This document shows, in pieces, positions 53,820-64,000 of a stretch of DNA of 64,000 bases. The notes under the pieces are model-generated. The model was not told the origin of the DNA and did not search any database. It was given only the letters and a program-made list of their open reading frames with translations. The position numbers were made by a program, and so were the translations under genes. The stretch is from Bolinopsis microptera. Its lineage: Eukaryota > Ctenophora > Tentaculata > Lobata > Bolinopsidae. The stretch spans positions 15,079,628 through 15,143,627 of the forward strand of contig NC_087075.1 in NCBI RefSeq assembly GCF_026151205.1, given 5' to 3'. The first letter of the stretch is position 1, and the number at the start of each line of letters is the position of its first letter.

Positions 53820-56080
53820 GAACTGGAAAAATTTACTTAACTCAAACGAACTGAACAGTTGCCCGATTGGATAATGAAACATAGCTCACATTTACGCTCA
53901 CAATATCACTATTCATAACTTTGGTTGTGATTGATATTCTTTGATGCGGTAGAAAGTATCGTTTAGGGAATCTGTTTTGGCTGTTGATTACGTAATCGAC
54001 ATTTTTTTTTCACCCTCTAGAATAATAAATATTTGATATTATTTTAATTCAAATTCCACTAAATTTCACTCTGATAGTGATAAAATTTAGGAATGGATCG
54101 GGTATCCGGCTGTTAAAATAAGTAGTTGGGAAGGTGCTTGGCGTGATATCATAACAATGATTTCGGCTCATAATGATGAGTAGCATGAAACGTAGAGAAA
54201 AGTGAAAAGTGAAAGGGGGGGGGGGGGGGGGGGGGGGCCAGGCCATGATTAATAGATTTTTCTGTCAGGAGGGGGAGTTGGAAAAATTGCTAAAATATTG
54301 ATTACGTAATATGTGAACGACCCCTTATAACGTCACGTGATGTTATGACGTCACGTGTTATGTTATGTATGGACTGACGTATATACTTGGGGACTATGAA
54401 GCATGATAACATTCAATAATTCAACATGCCTGCTTTCTCCGGAGTTTCCCCGGACCTCTAACATGGTCGAGGGTTTTCATCGTGGATTTAAATACAGGGT
54501 AAATCGACCCAAGCCGATCGTGTAAAAGTACTTCCGTGCTATTCGGGAGCAGCAGGTAATCACTGATTACCATATCCAAAATCTTTGTCTTAATTAGTGC
54601 AGAAATAACTATAGAAAACAGCATAGCTGTGAAATCAGTGGACACCTGAATGCTTTAAGTATCTCCAGAGGTTCTTAGTTGTCGGAGCTGATTGGATTTC
54701 CCAAGCTTGCATGTTAATTATTTAACTAGGTAAAATTGACAGGTTCTTAGTTGTCCGTCAGCCGGTATTACACGCAATTGTCTTAAAATACCTTGTTGGT
54801 GGATTTATATTAATTGAACATTTCATTTTCTTATAATTAGTGATTTGTCCGATGAATTTGCTTTTGTTTTTAAATTTATCTTTATTTTTAATTGATTTTA
54901 TTGTTCGGGTTTTGTGCTTATTAAAGAAATACAAATATATAATGTTGACACTTAACATTAATAATTGATGATAAATTAAATTCTGTGTAACGTAGATTTC
55001 ATTTTCCAGCTTCGACTTAAAGTTAAAGCTGTGTCCAACCGATTGTGTTTGACCATTTTGTTTTCTGACAACTTAAAAGCTTAAAAATCTATCATGCCCC
55101 ACACACCCCGTTTTTAACGTCCTACGTACACTAAAAACTCGATTCACCCTACAGTTTGCAGGAAAATAAAATAGTAAATTGGGGTTTTACTGTACGTGGT
55201 TTCGAGAAAAACGAAATCGTCAGGAACCTGTTCAGAGCGTGACGTCATGGTCGATATTTATTATTATTGCGAAATCCTTATCAGAGGCCATTCTATTTCT
55301 ACTGCGTGGGGTTGACTATCAAGTTTCTATAAAGGAGGTGGTTGGCAGAACCACCTGTATTTAATTGCTATTGTTAGAATAGTATTCTACCAGCTGCCTA
55401 TTCACAAATTTTATATTGTCATTTTATTTGAATATCACTATGATTTTAGCTAATGATAATCTACAAGCACTTACCTGGGGACCCCAGGATATAATGTTCA
55501 TAAACATATAATAAAGATTCCGCCGAATAAAGATTGGGTCGAATGACAGACTGAGCGCGGCCCAGTGAACAAGCACCTGCTAAAATTGCCTTTCAAATTC
55601 GATCATTAAATCGATTTAATTATTTCTCTCCCAACAGAAGAATAGACATAAGTGCCATAATATATTTGACTTTGTTGCCAATACAAATATACATATACTT
55701 ATACAGTAACATGTAGTATATTTCATGAACTCTCGCTTAATTAAAGGTCTATGTAGTAAATTATTTGCAGCTGACAAACCTGGTAAAGAACAGACCTGAC
55801 TCAGATTTGTAATCTTTGATAATAAAAATTTTTCCTTGCCAATTATAGTCCGGTCAGTTATGGATATTGGATATTTACCTGCATTTCATAGTAGAGGGCT
55901 GAACATTTTTTTGGGGGCTCTCAAAGGTCTTTGGAACCGAAAAAACTTCGGAGCCCTAAAATTCAGACTGGGAAAATCGCCCATTTGGCCACGCCCATTT
56001 TTGGTACCAAAATGTCCAGGCGCAATTTGAGAGAAATATATATTATGTCATTCCTAACATGTTAGGGGTCTAAATCTATG
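53820..56080. other. Intergenic region with small repeats
   Basis: It starts with the B-type 3' flank to about 53970. A poly-G repeat follows (54165-54330, 23 Gs at 54215-54237), then AT-rich DNA without a supported gene, then the dispersed repeat at 55500-55850. Two CACGTG sites lie at about 54335 and 54353. No credible gene was found in about 2.2 kb. Confidence 0.5.
55500..55850 (+). repeat. Dispersed repeat, continuous copy
   Basis: Uninterrupted version of the repeat split at 37165-38265. It contains AAAGATTCCGCCGAATAAAG and TTATTTGCAGCTGACAAACC. Confidence 0.75.
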
Positions 56081-59000
56081 TTTTTTTGCACGACGAATCG
56101 ATTGGCAAGGTTCTTAAAGCTCTAAAACACTTATTGTTTTGCAAAAAACTGAAGAAATAGTATTTCACGTGCCAAATTTTTCAGTCGCGATTGATAAAAA
56201 TTGTTCAAAATCGATTTCCTGACATGTTTGGTATCTAAATCCATGTTTTTTTTGTACGACCGGTCGATTCAAAAGGTTCCTTTAACCCTAAAAGACTTCT
56301 GTGTAACAATTTTTCAGAAAAATATGTTATTGTACTATTTGCTTCAGAAGTTTGTAGTTGCTATTAGCAAATTTGGCAAAATCTGGCAAACCGAAAAATA
56401 GATTGATATCCGGTCGTTTCCGGTTCAGCACTCCGGCAGCCAAAATCCCAGACCGGTCGGTTCCTAAACTCGTGCATTCTTTACCTGCGCTGCTAAAGCT
56501 AGAGCTTCTTTAATCTTTATAACACAGACAGAGTGTGTAACTCTGATATTTCTTTGCTCTGTTGAGGTAAGTCCACTCACTTAAAAAGGGTTAGATCCCC
56601 AGTTGACTTGGCTACATTATGAGGCTGGGTGAATGGGGCGAATATGTTGCAGGTCTTTGCCTGGGGTCAATATTACTGAGCTCTCTCAATTTTTTTCCCT
56701 GCTCTTGCCGAAGGCAAAAAGATCGTAGGGAATAAGTAATCGGGTTTGGATATATGAGCTATCCCGATGGACCTGCGATGATGACAAAAGTCTGCTCCTT
56801 CGCAATATAGACCACTCCCCTATAATTATGAGTATAGGAAACATCTGTTATGCTGCGCGCGACGCTCGGCATGTGTTAGTTAATTGCATTATCCAACGCG
56901 AATTTCAATTGTCAAACGATACCGTTCAAATCAAATTAGCCCGAAATTTGTGCGCGGCGTACTAAGTATTCGATTACACGCAATCCTGCACGCGCGCGCG
57001 CAATAACAAATTACGATGAAAATATTCAATATTGCAACTTTTTAACAACAAAATAATCCAATATCTAATTTTTATTAATCGATAAAATTAACTTTTCGTC
57101 GCAAATATTAACGGTTTAAGCAGGGAAAATTAATCGTGCGTGGTGTAACCGCGGCGAAATTCTTGTTACACACGTCCTTTACTGGGAAAGTAAGCAGTGG
57201 GATACTAGTTCACTAATGGTATTGGGACAGCTGCAATGACACGATGCACTTGTCTTTGTGAGTAGTGAGCTACTCGTTCACTAATGGTATTGGGACAGCT
57301 GCAATGACACGATGCACTTGTCTTTGTGAGTAGTGAGCTACTCGTTCACTAATGGTATTGGGACAGCTGCAATGACACGATGCACTTGTCTTTGTGAGTA
57401 GTGAGCTACTAGTTCACTAATGGTATTGGGACAGCTGCAATGACACGATGCACTTGTCTTTGTGAGTAGTGAGCTACTCGTTCACTAATGGTATTGGGAC
57501 AGCTGCAATGACACGATGCACTTGTCTTTGTGAGTAGTGAGCTACTAGTTTACTAATGGTATTGGGACAGCTGCAATGACACGATGCACTTGTCTTTGTG
57601 AGTAGTGAGCTACTCGTTCACTAATGGTATTGGGACAGCTGCAATGACACGATGCACTTGTCTTTGTGAGTAGTGAGCTACTCGTTCACTAATGGTATTG
57701 GAACAGCTCGGTAATATTGACCCCAGGCAAAGACCTGGAACGTATTCGCCCCATTCACCCAGCCTCATAATATGGCCGAGTCAACTGGAGATCTAACCCT
57801 TTTTAAGAGAGTGGGCTTACCTCAACTAATGGTATTGTAGTAGCGAATAGCCTGTTGAAAAGTGATCTGTATACAGGATCAGAGATGCAATGGTGGTATG
57901 CCCTTGTGGTCGTGGTGGCTCAACAGTTGTTGTTATTTTATAACTTGTGGCTGGCGGCAGGAACCATTTTATACCATCTAGTATTTACCATGTCCCTGAA
58001 AACTCAGACTCTTTGAGAAATATGATCAATTTAAAGATTTTGTCGCGATTTTATTTTGATGCAGGGTGCTACATAAAACTTCTGGGCTCATAACATAGCC
58101 ATTTTCCTTGTATAAGACGTGTCACTTTACTTTGCAAATCGCTGGTCACATTACCAAAAATTGTAAGTCCATTCTTCTCAAAATTGAGATTTTTCAATGA
58201 AACAATAAATTTTTATAAACCATGATAATATGATAATATTATACTAGTTTACCCCTTTGTTATCCGTGCGTTATTAAGTTATTAAGAGCGCACTGTGGAT
58301 AAACTTAAAGCGTCCGTTATGACTATGTCGTTATATTACTGAATCACCAGCACCCCTAACTATTGGTTAACTGGTATAAGACTCTCTAAAGACGCCTAAA
58401 TCAAGCAGTAGCCTCATAGCCTGTTATAGAGACAATATTATTGTTTAAGGAGAAGCATCATAGATGATAATTGATAAAGACAGACCCTAGCTGACAGACC
58501 CTATAATTGGTGAAATTATATTCAAAGTACGATACCTTCAAGCCTTCTGGGCCTGGGTTGCTCTTAGTGGATAAACATAGTTATCGCTTATACCTTGCAG
58601 CACATAATATTCATAACCTTTCAGTACATTTTACAGCTTTGAGTCCAACATTAAGTTACATATTTGCCATCTTAAAAGAAAAGTACCTAGTTGCGATGTC
58701 CATGCCATATAATACACCTCGATAAGTTCGTGTTTACAACAGCAAAGATTTTCGCTTAAACTCTGTTGAAATATCGTTTTTGGAGATTTTTGTACTCTCA
58801 GACTACTTAGTCGAGTGTGTACCACAACCTAGCACCTTGCATAAACGTTCGGAACTACTGCACTGGACCTATGTGGCAAGCCTGCTCTCTGAGCAGGCTT
58901 ACTATTAGCATCTACAAACTTCTGAAGCAAATAGTACAATAACATATTTTTCTGAAAAATTGTTACACAGAAGTCTTTTAGGGTTAAAGGAACCTTTTGA

Positions 59001-59187
59001 ATCGACCGGTCGTACAAAAAAAAACATGGATTTAGATACCAAACATGTCAGGAAATCAATTTTGAACAATTTTTATCAATCGCGACTGAAAAATTTGGCA
59101 CGTAAAATACTATTTCTTCAGTTTTTGCAAAAAAAAATTGTTTTAGAGGTTTAAGAACCTTGCCAATCGATTCGTCGTGCAAAAAAA
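56081..59187. mobile_element. Third foldback element, around a satellite
   Basis: The outer inverted arms are 56081-56365 and 58907-59187 (TTTTTTTGCACGACGAATCG and its complement). A second, inner inverted pair lies at 56561-56680 and 57707-57826 (AGGCTGGGTGAATGGGGCGA and its complement) and encloses a 68-bp satellite. No transposase frame is visible. The element lies next to a flank-block remnant at 59220, so it probably inserted in the receptor array. The nesting of two inverted pairs may mean one palindrome inserted in another. Confidence 0.75.
57203..57712. repeat. 68-bp satellite, about seven and a half copies
   Basis: CACTAATGGTATTGGGACAG starts at 57211 and at each following 68 bp to 57687. 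Each unit contains GACACGATGCACTTGTC. Units differ by only one to three bases, which points to recent amplification. Confidence 0.95.
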
Positions 59188-60689
59188 CGACCCCTTACGG
59201 CAAAATGTTTTTAACCCAACTCCATTCAATGATAATCTATTTTTCAAAAAATCTAAAAGTCATCATTAGTCGAAAATTGAGGCTCGGAAAATTAACTAGC
59301 TTAGTTTCTCACCTCACTCCTAAAATTGTGCTCTACAAAAATTATATTCTCAGCACCTGATGTCCAACTTTTTAACTTTTCAACTCTTGGACTAACAAAC
59401 ATTTGTATTCGAATTGGTTTCAAAGCCATAAGCATTTGCATTTTTTAGTGCAGTGTTTTTTAACGCCATTGGACAGATTACATGACTCGGAATCTCGGAT
59501 GTTCGGTTACCATTCATAAATTTTAATTTATTTGGCAAATCTGTGGAAGTCTGTACCACGAAAGTTCAAATTTCTGCTTTTTGTTCAAGTGCACATGTTG
59601 TTTAATCAATTCGCAGTTATAGTCCATTACCGATTTAATATATTGTATTTGCGATCTATATTAATCTCCCTGATATAGGCGAGTTTGGGCCCAAGCTCAC
59701 CAATATTCGTCTAAAATAATATATCAATATCAATTGGGGTTTATCATGGCTTTTAAAGTTCCAAGAAAAACCGCGAGAGATATACACTTATACAGTTGAA
59801 ACTTTTTTAGCTGGGTGAAATGCTTTTATGGCCTTTTCTAAGGGAAAAAAATTGGCAAAGAATTTAAAGAACTTTATGTCCCGAAATTTGGACCCCCAAG
59901 CGGTGTCAAAATCGTGTAATAAATAAACATTGCTGTTTCTTGACACCACTTTAGGGTTAGACGGGTTTCTGCGAGTACTCTATACTCTATACTCTATACT
60001 CTATACTCTATACTCTATACTCTATACTCTAAACTCTATACTCTATACTCTATACTCTATACTCTATACTCTATACTCTATGAGTATTGCTGAAAGCACA
60101 GTGTAAGGCCTACATGGACCGCCTCTAACTAGCCAATCCCTGTTTACATGCCGTGTAGCAGGGGACTAGAAAGACTATACTCTATACTCTATACTCTATA
60201 CTCTATACTCTATACTCTATACTCTGAATCCAGGTTTACAGAAACAGTATTTTAAGTTAATGAGTATATTCAGATCTAGTGATACACTGTGATTTTACAT
60301 GTTTATTCTTATGAGAAAACTGGGCCTAATTTATTAATATGATAACCTGCAAAACACAACTGACAGTGATACTTTAGTCTAATCATACGGGTCTAAAAAT
60401 GAAAAATAAAACGTGCTTTTGGTCGGGCTATCGTGCAACTAAGAATTGTAATCACTATGCTATTTTATCTTTCACCTGCGGGTACTTTTTCTATATGAGA
60501 TAGATTTGTTATATCAATCTGACGATTTTCATGTTATAACTAAATCGCAGAAACAATTTTCATTACATCAAATTCTTACATTGAGTTTCTAATATTTATT
60601 CATTGATATCAATTGTACTAAGCATCTTAATTCTGGAAATTATGAAGTTTTTATGTAATTATGACTTAAATTGTTATATTTTTAACAGA
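59188..60689 (+). repeat. Flank-block remnant and satellites before receptor A2
   Basis: 59220-60000 repeats the block described at 44408 in shortened form. CTATACT arrays lie at 59975-60080 and 60174-60226. About 60235-60330 repeats the A-type downstream flank, and 60400-60689 matches the upstream flank of receptor A1. No gene is supported. Confidence 0.75.
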
Positions 60690-61814
60690 ATGGACTACTC
60701 AACATCTTTATATTCAACATCTTCATATTCAACAGAGTTTGCCTTCAATAAGGCAGCAGACATTGCCTACGGATCTATCTGTTGTCTTTTCTTCCTCATC
60801 GGAACAGTTGGAAACCTAGTCAGCTTCATTTACTTCAAGTCAAATAAAAGGGACATCTCTAATGTCATTTACATGATAATAACAGGAAATGACATCTTGA
60901 TCAGCATAGCAATTCTTCCAGTTGGAACCTCATTCCTATCAAACAGACAACCAGGTCCCTGGTTTGCGAGTGAATACGGCTGCGTGGCTTGGGCGTACTT
61001 ATGGAATATATCAGTGTCATTGAGCATATTTCTTGTAATATGTCTAAGTATAAGCAGGACAATTGCACTGCTCAGACCCTTTAAACAACAAACAATAAAA
61101 TATCTCATTATATCGGTGATAACATATTCAGTGCTGAAATTAGCCGAAATTGCAAGATTGTATATGTATGAGTTTACATTCATATCTTATTCCTCTGCCT
61201 CCTCAACCTGTACCATATTTGTAACTAGTAATTTAAATATAACAGGGATTGAGTTCTCTACCCTCTCTACCTTGTTAGTTATTAGAAACTTAACCTATAT
61301 TACCCCGGCCTTTGTTGTTGCTACGAGCTGCATCATATCAGCAGTGTTGCTCAGAAGAAGTGGCGTACAAGTGCAACAAGAAGAGCTTCAACGTTCCAGG
61401 AATAGAGCGACGGTAACAATTCTACTGTTTGCTCTGCTCTATGGAGTCTGCAACATACCCCTAGCTATTGAATATATCTTCATGACATTCGCGCGGTTTA
61501 ACCATGACTACTATGGTTTGTATCAGTTTGATACACAGTACTATATCCAAAACGCCGTGCAGACTCTACTCTTAGCTGCTAACTCGGCAGCTAACCCCAT
61601 CCTTTACTTTTGGAGAATGCCTCGTCTGAAGGAAGGTACTCTGTCAAGTATCAGGAGGATATTGAGTCTAATCAGAGAGTCCACAAGAGCTGAAAACAAT
61701 GTCCGCCAAGTGGGAGAACAATGTGAGAACAATGTCGCTCAGAACATCAGCGGAACTCCAAATCCACTAGCTGTTGCTACCGAAGAGACCGAATTAAAAG
61801 AACTGGAGAAATAG
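60690..61814 (+). CDS. Rhodopsin-like GPCR, subfamily A, copy 2 (374 aa)
   Basis: The start is the ATG at 60690 (MDYSTSLYST, identical to copy A1). An open frame reaches back to 60603, but the TTTTTAACAG directly before 60690 is conserved as a probable splice acceptor. It has seven helices with SRT at the DRY site, CNIP in helix 6 and NPILYFWR in helix 7. Helices 3-4 (FKQQTIKYLIISVITYSVLK) are closer to the B genes than to A1, which suggests gene conversion. Loop 2 is longer by several residues (SNLNITGIEFSTLSTL, with an NIT glycosylation site) and loop 3 is shorter (FARFNHDYYGLYQF). The ligand is unknown. Confidence 0.92.
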   Translation: MDYSTSLYSTSSYSTEFAFNKAADIAYGSICCLFFLIGTVGNLVSFIYFKSNKRDISNVIYMIITGNDILISIAILPVGTSFLSNRQPGPWFASEYGCVAWAYLWNISVSLSIFLVICLSISRTIALLRPFKQQTIKYLIISVITYSVLKLAEIARLYMYEFTFISYSSASSTCTIFVTSNLNITGIEFSTLSTLLVIRNLTYITPAFVVATSCIISAVLLRRSGVQVQQEELQRSRNRATVTILLFALLYGVCNIPLAIEYIFMTFARFNHDYYGLYQFDTQYYIQNAVQTLLLAANSAANPILYFWRMPRLKEGTLSSIRRILSLIRESTRAENNVRQVGEQCENNVAQNISGTPNPLAVATEETELKELEK

Positions 61815-62109
61815 GCAAGACTGAAAGGTTTTCCGATTGGCATTCTTTAACCTCAAACAGTGGGACCAGTAAATCTGTTCCAACTATATCAGCCATCAAA
61901 GCATTTGAAAACATTGAAGCGATAGAAGTCGCAGCAGCTTATAACGACGTTTTATTTTCCAAGGTGCTAATTAATAATTATTGCTATATGAACCCTACTA
62001 TCTTATCTGGACAGAACTCAATTATAAGAAGAACAACAAGATTGCTTTAATCCTATAATATTATATTAGAAGCAGGATCTTCTAATATAATTATTTTTAT
62101 GTGCATTTA
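61815..62109. other. 3' flank of receptor A2
   Basis: Shares TTATCTGGACAGAACTCAAT and AAGCAGGATCTTCTAATAT with the flank of A1. About 100 bp at 61840-61950 are specific to this copy. No gene is seen. Confidence 0.6.
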
Positions 62110-62292
62110 CTCTATAGTCTATAGTCTATAGTCTATAGTCTATAGTCTATAGTCTATAGTCTATAGTCTATAGTCTATAGTCTATAGTCTATAGTCTATA
62201 GTCTATAGTCTAGTATAGACTATAGTCTATAGTCTATACTAGTCTATAGTCTATAGTCTATAGTTCATAATCTATACTCTATAGTCTATACT
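62110..62292. repeat. CTATAGT heptanucleotide satellite after A2
   Basis: About 25 units of CTATAGT with an internal inversion of phase (TCTAGTATAGACTATAG) at about 62208-62225. It is the counterpart of 41653-41941. Confidence 0.95.
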
Positions 62293-62592
62293 ACTGCTGT
62301 ATTTTGCTAGTCATATTGTTTAAATCTATTATTACTATTTTTGGAAAATTAATTTTTTGGAAAATCACAACGATGTGTTGTTAATTAACCTTGAATTTGA
62401 TAATAAATTTATTGAAATGTCCACTCGCAATAAGATAATAATATCGAGACACAAATCCAGGTTTACAGAAACAGTATTTTAAGTTAATGAGTATATTGAG
62501 ATCTATTGAAACACTGTGATTTTACATGTTTTTTTGTGAGAAAAACTGGGCCTCAAGCTCACAAATTAATATCTTGGTAACTGGTTTCATCA

Positions 62593-63738
62593 CACTTTGC
62601 AGAACAGTGCGACGAATGTAACGAGAAGTACCAGAACAAGCTCGATGGAGATATTCCCTATATATCTTGCTATCTCTGCATACAAGGAAGTCACGACTGT
62701 GAAGCAGTTTCTGCAAGGTTTGAGAGACTTAGTCAAGATTCGACCACCCACCTGACTGGGTCAGTTTGGCTTTGTAGGGGATGTAGGCTTAAGAACAAAC
62801 TGTCGGGCTCTACTAAACTACAAAGACGAACAGTATCTTTCGAAGAAGAAGAAAAGGAAAAAGAAGAAGAAAAAGATACTAGCGAGATAAAAGATAACGA
62901 CAAAAATGATTTTGTTGTTGTCCAGAAAACTGAGACTGAGAACGATAATCTAACTTCTGAAGAAGATAGACCCAGCCCTCGTCGAGACACACACGAAGCG
63001 AGGAGTGAGGAGAAGTCTCAAGTACAAATTATATGTCCACTGTACAAAAAGCACCAATGCCCCTATGGTGCAAGTGGTCAAACCGAAGTGCAAGGCAAGA
63101 CCTGTGAGCATGCACACCCCAGAAGATGCGTTAAGTTCTGTCGCTTTGGAAAAAGAAGAGGCGGTTGCACCAAAGGAAATTCCTGCAAACAGTACCACCC
63201 AGTACTGTGTAAGTTTTCCCTCAAATCTGGCAAATGCCTGAACCCAGACTGTACCTATACACACTTGGTAGGTACAAAGAGACAAAATTATGACGAGGAT
63301 AAAGATAAAGATACCCGTCAATACAACCCACAAAGATTCCGCCCTACAGCTGACACATCTAGGATGGACACAAGGCCATCTAGATTGAGAAGAGATAGCA
63401 CCACATCTGTGGAAAGCCATAGTAGTGAAGCATTCAGAACCCCCTTCACTAGAAGACGAATGAACAGTGACCAACAGAGATCCACTGCTCCAAATGATTT
63501 TTTAGAAAAACTTATGGAGAACATGAAGCAGGGCTTCAGTCAACAACGAGCAGAGATAGGAATTATGAAACAGGGCATAGACACACAGATAGAAGCCCTC
63601 TGGAAACAACTGAGCTCCATCAACCAACTCAGCCTTCCCCAACCACCAACATTCCACCAGTACCAACTACCCAACCAAATGGTACAACCCCCAACTGCCC
63701 CGTGGAACAACGGCCAGAATCAGTGTTCCATCTACTAA
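62593..63738 (+). CDS. LINE ORF1 with PHD-like and CCCH zinc fingers (partial)
   Basis: The frame is open from the insertion edge (62593) to the stop at 63738, 381 codons, with no ATG near its start, so the 5' end is cut. Order: a PHD-like Cys/His finger (CDECNEKY..CYLCIQGSHDC..WLCRGC, residues about 6-62), an acidic linker (EEEEKEKEEEKD), then three or four CCCH-type fingers (CPLYKKHQCPYGASG..CEHAHP, CVKFCRFGKRRGGCTKGNSC, CKFSLKSGKCLNPDCTYTH). An Arg-rich and a Gln/Pro-rich tail follow. Zinc fingers in ORF1 are usual for CR1-like non-LTR elements and would bind the element RNA. The left edge is defined by the paralogous flank at 42231. Confidence 0.85.
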   Translation, partial: HFAEQCDECNEKYQNKLDGDIPYISCYLCIQGSHDCEAVSARFERLSQDSTTHLTGSVWLCRGCRLKNKLSGSTKLQRRTVSFEEEEKEKEEEKDTSEIKDNDKNDFVVVQKTETENDNLTSEEDRPSPRRDTHEARSEEKSQVQIICPLYKKHQCPYGASGQTEVQGKTCEHAHPRRCVKFCRFGKRRGGCTKGNSCKQYHPVLCKFSLKSGKCLNPDCTYTHLVGTKRQNYDEDKDKDTRQYNPQRFRPTADTSRMDTRPSRLRRDSTTSVESHSSEAFRTPFTRRRMNSDQQRSTAPNDFLEKLMENMKQGFSQQRAEIGIMKQGIDTQIEALWKQLSSINQLSLPQPPTFHQYQLPNQMVQPPTAPWNNGQNQCSIY

Positions 63739-64000
63739 ATGCGCAGTGTCTATCCCCTAAAGCCACCAGCACGACAAAGTGGAAAATACCCTTCATTTCC
63801 GATACCATTCTCAACAACAAAAATACTTTCGTGCCATTCATGGGGATAACAGAAACGTGGCTGAAGAGCTACATTACCGATGCACAATTACAGGTAAAAA
63901 ACTATTCAGTCTTCAGATCAGATAGAGACCTGAGAAACAATGGAGGTGCATTGTTATACGTTCACAGCTCGTATATTGTGTCTGACTACAAAAGTTTTGG
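63705..64000 (+). CDS. LINE ORF2 start: AP-endonuclease domain (runs off window)
   Basis: This frame is at -1 to ORF1 and overlaps its end. It reads LLNAQCLSPK, then MGITETWLKSYITDAQL, then FRSDRDLRNNGGALLYVHSS and is open to the window end. LNAQ, the ITETWL motif with its catalytic Glu, and the RSDR-NNGG block are hallmarks of the endonuclease of non-LTR retrotransposons. The start codon is not clear; ribosomal frameshifting or reinitiation from ORF1 is possible. The reverse transcriptase would lie to the right. Confidence 0.85.

Noticed and set aside
57203-57712. CRISPR-like array from the 68-bp repeats
   Set aside because: Units are contiguous with no unique spacers, in a eukaryotic genome; it is a satellite.
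60603-60689. 29-residue N-terminal extension of receptor A2
   Set aside because: The paralogue A1 has no such extension, and the conserved TTTTTAACAG suggests this stretch is intron or leader.

Overview
The window is nuclear DNA of a metazoan. It has GT-AG introns, a tandem family of rhodopsin-like seven-helix receptors, several non-LTR retrotransposon fragments, microsatellites and many inverted-repeat transposons. A cnidarian-like, early-branching marine invertebrate is my best guess, but nothing here proves the taxon. I saw no rRNA, tRNA or CRISPR. The window is dense in repeats and poor in genes.

Layout. 1-2.0 kb: an inverted copy of the repeat that flanks the receptor genes, then unassigned DNA. 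2.0-5.85 kb: a foldback transposon built of 341-bp tandem units, with a 506-bp MITE nested in it. 7.2-8.2 kb: the last two exons of an unknown Ser/Pro-rich gene (minus strand). 10.3-13.5 kb and 28.1-29.3 kb: two paralogous secreted proteins that share promoter, signal peptide, His/Gly/Pro tail and 3' UTR but have unrelated middles, one of them about 109 copies of a Lys/His heptapeptide. Between these two genes sits a 12.1-kb palindrome (15.1-27.2 kb). Each arm carries one copy, pointing outward, of a TATA-driven ORF of about 500 codons. Each arm also holds a different nested retroelement.

29.98-34.9 kb: a spliced minus-strand gene that I rebuilt as eight phase-consistent exons (437 codons), with a three-CACGTG cluster upstream. 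It is not visible as one open frame. 36-38.3 kb: a reverse transcriptase relic and dispersed repeats. 38.3-40.3 kb: poly-G/poly-C repeats and a hairpin.

40.3-62.6 kb: the receptor array. Subfamily A has two intact genes (40364 and 60690). Subfamily B has two intact genes (46124 and 48864) and one copy broken by three 1-base deletions (52716). There are also receptor scraps at 42.3 and 43.7 kb. Each gene lies in a duplicated block with heptanucleotide satellites, CTATAGT downstream in A and CTATACT upstream in B. The paralogues are nearly identical in the helices and inside face and differ mainly in extracellular loops 2 and 3. Insertions break this array: a 497-bp 5'-truncated LINE with a 10-bp target duplication, an 0.83-kb CCCGG-rich element with five CACGTG sites, and a third foldback element (56.1-59.2 kb) around a 68-bp satellite. 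The window ends in a LINE whose ORF1 has PHD-like and CCCH fingers and whose ORF2 starts with an AP-endonuclease.

The only clear functional themes are chemoreception or peptide sensing by the receptor cluster and a secreted basic, histidine-rich structural protein pair. The rest is transposon biology, with an unusual number of palindromic elements of different sizes.
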